From: Amoebophrya sp. A120
Taxonomy: Eukaryota; Sar; Dinophyceae; Syndiniales; Amoebophryaceae
DNA length: 64,000 nucleotides
Assembly (NCBI GenBank): GCA_905178155.1
Contig: CAJINV010000004.1
Coordinates: 6,972,358 to 7,036,357 of the forward strand
Reading direction: 5' to 3'
Below, in pieces: positions 55,801 through 64,000 of the stretch (within the stretch, counting starts at the first letter, position 1; every line of letters starts with the position of its first letter). A program made the position numbers and the translations under genes. Under the pieces are notes generated by a model. That model ran no database searches, was not told where the DNA came from, and was given only the letters and a program-made list of their open reading frames with translations.

Positions 55801-58800
55801 TCATCAACTACTGCAATGGCTCGTAAATCGACGTAGTTGCTGTTTGCGTGACTGCGCGTCTGTGCGAAGTTGGGAATCGGCAGCAAAAGGCGAGCGAGGT
55901 TTCTGTTGTTCGATGACTCGCGCAGACGCATTGGCGTCGGTCTCTCGCGGAGACTGTCAGCTGCTGCACTGGAAGCCGCAGACCTGGGCGGCGAACTTGC
56001 TGCAAAATCTTCAAAATCCGACCGCTTCCTGCGCTTCGAATCAGCACCCTGCCCTTCATCTCCTACCGCCCGATTCCTTTTCGTGACGGGTGCAGTCTGG
56101 AAGACATGATCCATCATCTCGGCGTACTGACTGCACAATATCCGGAATAGCTCGTCGGGTTTCTTTTCCTTCGCTTCGCTCGGCGCCCTTGCATCTCGGG
56201 ATGAAGAAAACACCGAAAAAATTCCTGAAAAAACATTTTTGCTACCCGTATACGACGAGTCCGCACCCGTTTTTCCGTCATCCTCAATGAGCGCAATGAC
56301 AGCCTCGATGAACGCGTTCGCAACTTGAAATCCATAGGCGTTGAACGACGCGCATGCGTCCTCCACTTGTCGGATGCGCGTCTGGTCAGTTCCGACGCGA
56401 GACTTTGCTACGCAGGCCAGGAGATCGTTGAAAAATGTTTTCCATTTTACCGCCAACACGAAGTCACTCCAGTTGAACCGCTGAATGGAGTAGTAGGGGT
56501 CGTAAAAGTCCGCTGGGGAAAGAAAATTCCCGGGCCCCGCAGAAGGAGTTTCATCAGCGCCGGCATGCCTCATCAAATCCGGAAGATCCTCAAGTGCTGG
56601 ATTAATGAAATCGCTTTGCCCGATGTCCATGCACGGGGTGTTCCCACTCGCGAACATGCGGTCCATAATCATCTTCTGAAGAATCTCGTCCGAGCCGCGA
56701 TGTTCCTTTACGGTTTTTTCGAAGTCCGAGTCACAGAAAATGTCCAACGGAAACTCTTGGTGCTGCCCGTAGCTTCCGCGGAGCAGCGTCCACAGTCGGT
56801 CCTGATCTTGGGCTAGATGGAGCTTCTTGTGCATCCCGGCAAGAATGTCATTCCAGACAACGTCGAACTCACTGGTAATCAGCCGCACTTTCTCCTCTTC
56901 GGAAAGCGGTGTAGAAGATGGAGCTTCGCCGCGCGACGCTCCATCTTGCTCCAGGTCCGGCGACGTCGTCAGCGATTCGTCGCCGTTCCTGCGAAACTGC
57001 GGCATCGAAGTAAACTTTTCAATCATTTGGTCGAGCTGAGCAACTCCTTTTTCGCGACTTTTTTCGGCTGCAATCTGCTGCAGCTGCAGCAGCGCGTTGT
57101 GCTGCTGGCCTTCGCAGTGGCACCGGACGCGGTCGCGGGCCTTCTTCTGGTACTGCTCCATTAGATCGTGATCGTACGTTACCAGCTTCTCCTTCGCTTT
57201 GTCTTTGAGCTCCTTCTCAATTCGCTTGCCAATGGCATCGAAGTGCTCCTGGATTCTGCTACGGACCTCCGTTTCCTGCAGCTGCTGGTACTTCTTGCTG
57301 AGAATTTTGTCGGCCTCCACGCACGACACCGCGTCCTCCAGCGCTTTTTGGTCCCGGGCGATGGCGTCGTTGCAGGTCAGGTGCGTGTCCTCGAGTTTCT
57401 GGCTGATTTCAAGAAGCAAGTGGTTCTGCTGCAGCAACTTCATGTTTGCGAACCGATACAGGTCCGGATAATTCTGGATTGTTTTCCAGGTGTCCGCACT
57501 CATGCTGATCCAATTGCGAAGTTCCTGGGTGGCAAACTGGGCGGCCCCTACGGAACTCGAACGACCCTGCTCCAAGCCTCCGAAGGAGCTGGCAGAATTG
57601 CCAGTATAGTCACCCGTCGCCACAGCCTCGAGCAGCTGTTTCGAAAACGCAGCAACCTGCTTGGCGTAGCGGAGACTTGGTTGCGAGCGCTCCCACTCTT
57701 CATCGCGACCGCGCTTGCTGTCTTTCTCATCGGTTTTGCACTCGAAGGCGAAGGGTAGTAGTACTAAGCGGCTCTCCGGAAACATCATGGCGTCCGCGGC
57801 TTCCTTGGCGTCTGGTTTCGATTCCCGGACGCTTTCACTGATCTTGTTGATCTGTTCCAGGTACGGTGCCTTGCTGTCCGACGCGTTTTTGTTGAAGACC
57901 ATGAAGACCTGCGGCATCGCCATTTTCGCCTTGTTCAAACCGTCCAGCGAGTAAATGCAGATCTCCAACAACTCCTGCATGCTGCGGTCTAGTTCCGTGT
58001 TAACATTGATGATGACGAGGTTGGAAACCGCGAGACAGAAGAGCGTGATTTTCCTGTCAAACTCCGGGTCGCCCTTCTCCGGGCTTTTTAGGCCTTCTGT
58101 GTCTATGACCATCAGCATGTCGTAGTTCGGGTGATCCAGCTCGATACAGGAACCATAAACGCCTTTGGTGCACCGCCCGCCGCTTGTGAAGAACTTGCAA
58201 CCAAACAAGAAGTTCAACAAGGTCGATTTTCCGGATGACTGTGGTCCCAGGATACTGACTACCAACACGCGCTTCTTGCCGAAGGTGCCGAAAGCTTCTG
58301 CAAGCGTCTTCTTCGGGATGGACAGTGTGTCACCGTCGATGATCTCGAACGGCTCGCCCATCTTGATCATGCCCAAAACCTTCTCGACCGGATCGATTTC
58401 GAAGTTCCCCTGCGCTCCAGCAGCACCACCGACCAATGCTGGTCCGGTCAGGCTAGTGGACGGCGCCGATGCGCCGTCGAACGGCATGCAGTCGAATTCC
58501 TTCATGTTGTAGAGCTCGCGCCACAGGAGCTCCAGCGAAAAGCGCTTTCGCTGCAAAAGATCGGAAACTTCGCGAACCTTCTCCCGCAATTCGACCGACT
58601 CGACGCCGCCTGCCATGTCTCTTCGCGAGTGCATGCGGTCCATGAGCAGGGACTTGTGCTTCTCGTCGTCGCGGGTGTTGCACTCGTTGAAGGCCTTCAA
58701 CAGGTGGCCAATGTAGCCGAGAATCAGCACGTTGTCGCCGTTTTGCAGAATCTTCACGAACAGTTTGTAGAGGGAAGTGGGCTGGATTTGTCGCAAATCG

Positions 58801-61619
58801 GAAAGCAGCTTGTCCTTCTTCGTTTTTGCGTCCTGGATGACCTCATGTGCGAGCTCGGGGTTGCGCAGAATGCACTCCTGTTCTCGCAACTCGGTTAGCA
58901 GCCGTCGCGATGCAAGGCAGCACGGGTCGTAGAAGTCATTTTTGAACGGCTGTAGATCCGAAAAAAACTGGCTCGCAAAGTCGTCCACCTTCTTGTATAT
59001 GATCATGTCGTGCTCCTGATTTGGATTTTCTCCAGCATCGCCCGAGGGGAGACCCTCGTCACTTGCTAGCTTCCTGTCTTTCTCCGCTCGGTGGATTTGC
59101 TGCAGAACTTTTAGAAATTGGCCTTTTTCGAAACAGCTGCTGCCGTTGCTGCGTTTCACATCCGAAGCATTTCCAGAAGAACCTCCAAGCGCATTGTCGG
59201 CGTCGGCCATTTCGACATCGTCGCCATTAGTCCTCGAGCCCGTCGTCGCCGAACCCCCTCCTCCAGAAGCACACAGTTCTTGATTGAAGACTGGCTCAAG
59301 CTCGTACTTGACAGCACGATCCAGGTTCGAGTGGTCCGTTAACGAGGAAAGGTCGTGGAGCGCGATGAGATGCAGCCGTACCTGGGAGAAACCTCCTGAA
59401 GCACCGTCAGCTCCGGACAGCAAGCCAACAAACCGCTCGTGTAGCTGCTGCAGCCGCGCGTCGCATCCGCCAGCACTTGTCGTTGTTCCGGAAACTTCTA
59501 CTTTGCGGAGCGGCGTGGACGACACCGTGGCCGGCACATCGCGCACCAGCACGATGATTCCCCGCGGCGCCGCTTCGCGGGCCCCGTTGATGGCTTTCTG
59601 AAAGTCCTCGAGAATGGTCGTCCGCCCCTTCTCCACGTCCTCCCAGTGCACGTGGATACACCAGTGCGAGAAAAGCTGCAGCACCGCCCCGAAGCGCGCA
59701 CAGTCCAGCTGCCCGTGCTGATCCGCAACGCAAATTTTCCTGCGCCGGCAGCCGGCCTTGAAGGAAAAACCCAGATCAACGTCCAGCGAGCCGAAGCTGA
59801 AGAAGCCGCTGTCCTTCTCTGCAAAGGTGCACATCAGCACGCGGTTGATCAGCGTGCTCTTCCCGATCCCCTCGGAGGCTCGCGCGCCCAACCCAAAGCT
59901 GCACAGCGCGCTCTCGTACGGCTGCTGCAGGAGGAAGAACAGGTCGCCGTTAAAAGTCTGTCCCGGGTGGATGAGTGGCAGTGCGTGCAGCGTGTTGAAG
60001 TCCATGAGCAGCCGGAGTTTCAACGGCGTCTCCGCTCGCAGGAAGACGAAGTGAAACAACGCTTTCGGTGTGAAGAGGCTCGCGATGGCTTCAGCCTTCG
60101 CAATTTGACGCTTGATGTTGTCGTTACCAGCGGCCGAAGGAAGTAGCTTCTCGTTGTTCTCTGCGGACCCCATGACGACGTCACCGTCCCCATCGTTCTG
60201 ACCGCTTCCACCTCCGCCTTGTTGACTTAACATCTTGCACCATTCCGAAATGGCTTCACTGGCGATGCTCTGCAACTTGCTCCAGCTCTCACCGCGTTTG
60301 AGCAAATTGAAAATGATGGGGATCACATACTGTTTAAACCCGTCATCCGCAGAAAGGTCGCGAAGCCAGCGCTGGAGCACACTTCGAATGTCGTCTGCTT
60401 CGAGACGCAGGGAAACCTGTTTTTGCGGTTTAATAACAATCCTTTTTTCGTTTCTCAGCACCGACAAAATCAGAAATGCTTTTGCTTTCCAAGAAAACGC
60501 AAATCATTCTCAAAAAAACCACGGCACCATAGCCCTACTGGCAACAATATCAACAATTTACTCGGTTGTATTCCGACAGGCAAACCTCGCTGCTCTGGAA
60601 GTACGCTTCGACTTCTTCAACCTTCTTGACACACACTTCCGGATGTCCATAGTAGATTGGAGAGGGAAGTGGAAATTGCGGATTGTTGTGCACCCACTTC
60701 ACACTGAGATCTTGATTCAAACGCTGTAGCTTTGGCAGGAGGGAGCGGTTTATCTGTGTTTTGGATTTTCATTTTTTTGCCTTGCAGCAGATTTTTCATT
60801 TACATTTTCATTTTCAACATACGTCCCAACACGACTTTCTTTTTCTCAGCGGGTAAAGACATGAAAGCTGATAGATCATGTGTGAGATGAATCAGAGACA
60901 AAAGGTACGGTATCCTCGTATTCGGCTTTGTTTTTGTTGAGTTCCAGTTCGAAGAAGATCTCGACGCAGTCCTTTGTCATGACGTCCCCATATCGACATA
61001 TCTCTGGCCGGTCTAGCAACATCGCTGTGTTGCTGTGGTCGACAACTTCTTCGCTGTCATCTTTGTCCGAAGTTGTAGTTGCTCCATTACTCGCCATCTG
61101 CTCGATCAGAACGCCCGCGGCCCCACGCCAGTTTCGCCTCGCGAAGGTCGCAAAGTCCGCGTTCAGCTTTTTCCGCACGGCCTTGCTGACGGTAGTGGCC
61201 GGGTTTCCGTTGCAGGCTTTGTTAATGCGGTACTCCCAGTACACTTCCGGATCTGCGAACAACAGGAGTTCCGGACAGGCTTTGCGGTATTCCGGGTGCG
61301 CCGCGAGGGCGGCGAGCTCGGGGCGGATTTGGCAGTCCTCTTCCTCGAAGAACATGTGCTGCAGCTCCTGGAGTAGTTCCTCGCGCTCCTCCACCTCCTC
61401 GCTGCGCAACCGGTCCTGGCAGCTGTCAACAAACTCGCGGGACTTCTTCGTGACCAGGCTGGCCCAGAGCTCTTCCGTGCCAGAGGACGAGAGAGCCTCT
61501 TGCACTTTCACGTCGTGGTCATTCGGTGTGCCATTCACCGTGCAGCTGCCGCGCGCAAACTGGTTATCGCTACCCCTGCGCGGTCCGGGCACGGGACACT
61601 TCGAGCCGTTTTGCCCCAT
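52895..61619 (-). CDS. Very large GTPase (VLIG/GVIN-like), myristoylated, 2,719 residues
   Basis: Exons 60909-61619, 60562-60753, 54088-60416 and 52895-53822 total 8,160 bases, an exact 2,720 codons; all three introns are GT-AG. The N-terminus MGQNGSKC is a good N-myristoylation signal with a neighbouring Cys for palmitoylation, so membrane attachment is likely. Two P-loop domains follow. The first, near 480, has SEGIGKSTLINRVL. The second, near 1025, has the classical VLIG-type set: GPQSSGKSTLLNFLFG, VIDTEGL near 1071 and MVFNKNASD near 1138. A long helical region follows, then a Cys/His cluster near 2318 (CCPACGRKCDQPGAG, THRHSCKLGHQ) and a C-terminal segment (MLLIVLTDVNFVERCVSVWK) resembling a degenerate von Willebrand A fold. 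In animals this family is interferon-induced; a protist role is unknown. No introner interrupts it, despite its size. Confidence 0.85.
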
Positions 61620-62844
61620 ACTGGCGGCAGGAGGCTGAAGAGCTTAAGAAGTAGGGATGGACGCAGGTCTTTAAAAATTTAGTGCACAGTCATGTGTTTT
61701 TCGTTTTCTACTTGAAGTTGAAACGAAAACAATAGGATGTCACTTTGGACGATCATTTGTGCCAATCATCTAACCTTAAAACAAGCACCACCATATTAAG
61801 AATGGTAGTGGATAGCTTAAACCCTGAAACCTATACCAAACCCTTCCGGATCTGGAAATCACCACAAGAATCAGGAAAACGCTTCGCAAATCAATAGCAC
61901 GACGAAGTCAGGACTCGGTAAACGTAAAACTTAAGCTGCAATGCCACGAATGCTTCCTTTGCCAGGTTTGATATTTCTGACTGCTTTTTGAAATTCCATT
62001 TTGTTTTTCCATTTTACGTCTCCCGAGACCGCCTAGAAAAAAGTGTCGAATTCTCAACCTTGCCTTCAGACGTGAAAGAACGGGCTGCAATAAAGGATCT
62101 TCCGATGTGTTGAGAGCCGAGCTCCCCGTGCCGCTGTGCAGTGATTATCCTCTTTTACTTTTATACTACTAGATCTAGAACGTAACATGGAGAACAATTA
62201 CATCTTTGTCCAAGAGCGGGCCGACCATGGTGCACCTATGAAGACGACACACGTGATGACAACCAACATTGCTACTAATTATGTGTTCATTGTGATGACC
62301 TGCAACAAATGATGTTGTAACAACTTTTCCGGGTGGCGCGGCTGCTGATTCGGCAGCTAAAGCTATGACAATTTGACATCGTACATCTGCTTGCTTTGCG
62401 CCAGGAAGGTGCTGAGGCTGACGCAAAAAGTGAATGACATTCGGAGAGGACACTTGCTTCGGCTGGACTGGTGACAGCCTGACAACTACCACGCCATCAG
62501 CACAAGGAAGACCACGTGTCCTGGCATTGGTGGGAATTGGTGCGATAAATTTTCGTACTATTCCTAAATAAGTCATATGGTTCTTCCGCGAATATTGAAC
62601 GAGATAACGGGGTAACAATTTGCAACTTCGATGTAGACGCGTGAAACTTGTTGTTGATGTGGAAAGTACCAAGCAAATCGATTTACATTGTACAGCCTCG
62701 CAGCAATTTATCAAGCTGTTGCTACAAAAAAATCTTTCGTACCTAACAATTTAAAGAAGAAAATCATACATAGTCATAGTGTACTGTACAGTTAGAGTTA
62801 CAACGACAAACGTTTCATCAAAACCGCGGCTCTGCAAGACGATC
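61620..62844. other. Intergenic region
   Basis: Promoter side of the giant GTPase and 3' side of the last gene. The minus frame 62175-62714 (179 codons) has no recognisable domain and an unusual composition for this window, so it is not called. No introner. Confidence 0.4.
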
Positions 62845-63715
62845 CTAGAACGAGCTCGGTGGTCTCGACTGTGGCCGCGGCTGGTAGCTGGCAGCGGACA
62901 GTGGCACCCGGCCCGAGTTCACGTGCACCGCGAGCAGTTCGTGTGTGTTTGGAAATGGGTCCTCGATAGATTCGTCGTCGTTCTTCATTGTCGACCGGGA
63001 GAGTTCCTGGTCCAGAAACGAGTTGTACCTGGTGTTCCCCAAAGTGTCGCGCAAGGATTCGTGCAAGATCATTTCCCGCCGGCTTCGTTCGTGTTTCGAC
63101 TTGTGTTCGCCGAGCAAGGCGTCACTGCCATACCGGACGTTAGCCGTTCCAGAAGACATCATGGAGCTTGTTCCACCGAGCGGAAGGGAGGTCGCCGAGC
63201 CACCTGCTGGAATTATGACATTACCACCTCCTACCGCGACACCGGACCCGCTACCGCTACCGCTCTGCTCCGCGGTGAGTTGCCCGGCGGGGACGGGTAG
63301 TGGGACCGCCGTGCCCTTCATGTTTTGGTATTCGTTCAACCCGAGGGTGTCGCTCGTGTGTCGGGGCAGGTAAAACTGGGTTTGCCACCTGGTGGAGGAT
63401 TCGATCAAAACGTCTTGCTCCGTTACCACATCCCAGTACCCCGGGTCGCTCTGCCGCGATTCTAGCAGCTCCCGCTTCCGCATGTCGTATACCTCCGATT
63501 GTGGGTCGAAGAACTGCGAGTAGTTATCCACTGCAAGAGTATCGCACTCGTATATTATATGCCAGGCTTACATAAACAGATCTTTTTCTTATACCTCAAT
63601 CGGCACGACAAATTCCAAGTTGCTTCTCGAGAAAGTTTGTCATGCGATTTTTACAACTCGTACGATACTTTTGCATTGCATAGTGGTCTTCCTCCTGCAG
63701 TTCCCGGCTCGCCAT
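62845..63715 (-). CDS. Unknown protein, probably 5'-incomplete
   Basis: I do not recognise the family. Exons 63683-63715 and 62845-63519 give 235 residues if translation starts at the ATG at 63715 (MASRELQEEDHY), but the frame upstream runs on to LLEQQREE before a stop, next to a TTAG acceptor-like site, so the gene may continue past the window. The body has YSQFFDPQSEVYDMRKRELL, SDPGYWDVVTEQDVLIESST and RWQTQFYLPRHTSDTLGLNE, then a Gly/Ser linker, then HKSKHERSRREMILHESLRD and NTRYNSFLDQELSRS. Two short conserved-looking helical blocks joined by a disordered linker suggest an adaptor protein. Confidence 0.55.
63525..63682. mobile_element. Introner element, family B
   Basis: Starts TATCCACTGCAAGAGTATC, ends ACTTTTGCATTGCATA. 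Flanks GTAGT/GTGGT (4 of 5). Excision joins QEEDHY to SQFFDP in the last gene. Confidence 0.88.
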
Positions 63716-64000
63716 CTCCTCTCGTTGCTGCTCTAACAAATGTTATCGTACGAAAGAGTGTTTCACATGTATAAAGGGATTTTGCGAGTTTTGCGATCAC
63801 AAGTGTGATTATACATGATCACAGAGAAAATTTATTTGCCATGGGAGGGTAGAAGTTCTAGGGGAAAACACAGCTAAAAATTTGTTCTCTTGCATCTGTA
63901 GCAAGACAAACACTTCTGAAATACATTTTCTGCATTGCAAGTTTACAGGGAAACAGTTTTTTCTTGCGATAAATGTGCCGGAGGGATCACCGCTCCGACG
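63716..64000. other. Window edge
   Basis: Upstream of the last gene. Probably intron or promoter. Nothing recognised. Confidence 0.35.

Noticed and set aside
62175-62714. 179-codon minus-strand frame between the GTPase and the last gene
   Set aside because: No domain, no splice signals that tie it to a neighbour, and composition unlike the supported genes.
1-64000. CRISPR arrays, tRNA, rRNA and spliced-leader RNA genes
   Set aside because: I looked for evenly spaced direct repeats, cloverleaf-like segments and the dinoflagellate spliced-leader core and found none I could support by eye.

Overview
The window looks like nuclear DNA of a eukaryotic protist, most likely a parasitic (syndinian, Amoebophrya-like) dinoflagellate. 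The reasoning is as follows. Genes are broken by about 33 short terminal-inverted-repeat elements that sit exactly where introns must be. Each is flanked by a 5-bp target duplication, starts TAT and ends ATA, and restores the reading frame when removed together with one copy of the duplication. Intron-forming elements of this kind (introners) with non-canonical ends have been described in Amoebophrya. The host assignment is inference; the element structure is read directly from the sequence. All 15 genes I can support lie on the minus strand. I found no tRNA, rRNA, CRISPR array or bacterial-type operon.

Layout in window coordinates (transcription runs right to left). 1-5196: N-terminal half of an ABCC/MRP-type ABC transporter with seven verified introner introns, plus a nested 1.2-kb inverted-repeat element. 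6533-8825 and 11908-13871: two SMYD/SET-type lysine methyltransferase genes, with an LSM6 gene (9647-10063) between them and a hairpin/direct-repeat element at 10428-11482. 16168-18081: intronless TPR-RING protein. 19703-20818: unknown Ser-rich CxxC protein. 21606-23894: AlkB-like dioxygenase with an RS-rich N-terminus and an RG-rich tail. 24927-38266: one 14-exon gene for a 3,388-residue low-complexity protein, whose exon sum is exactly divisible by three. 40352-43282: unknown conserved-looking multi-exon gene. 44045-46793: PP2C phosphatase. 46898-47371: C2H2 zinc-finger/coiled-coil protein. 48440-50160: AKTIP/FTS-like inactive E2. 50674-52047: sirtuin. 52895-61619: 2,719-residue very-large-GTPase (VLIG/GVIN-like) protein with a myristoylation signal, two P-loop domains and a C-terminal Cys/His cluster. 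62845-63715: unknown protein, probably continuing past the window edge.

The genes do not form a pathway. They are a typical eukaryotic mix of transport, chromatin, RNA, ubiquitin and signalling functions. The striking biology is the intron load. At least eight inverted-repeat families share the same termini, the same 5-bp duplication and the same internal GCATKACAAA-type motif. They coexist with ordinary GT-AG introns, and the 50-61.6 kb block holding the sirtuin and the giant GTPase has none of them. Every open reading frame that runs through an introner carries a spurious peptide there and must be spliced as described.
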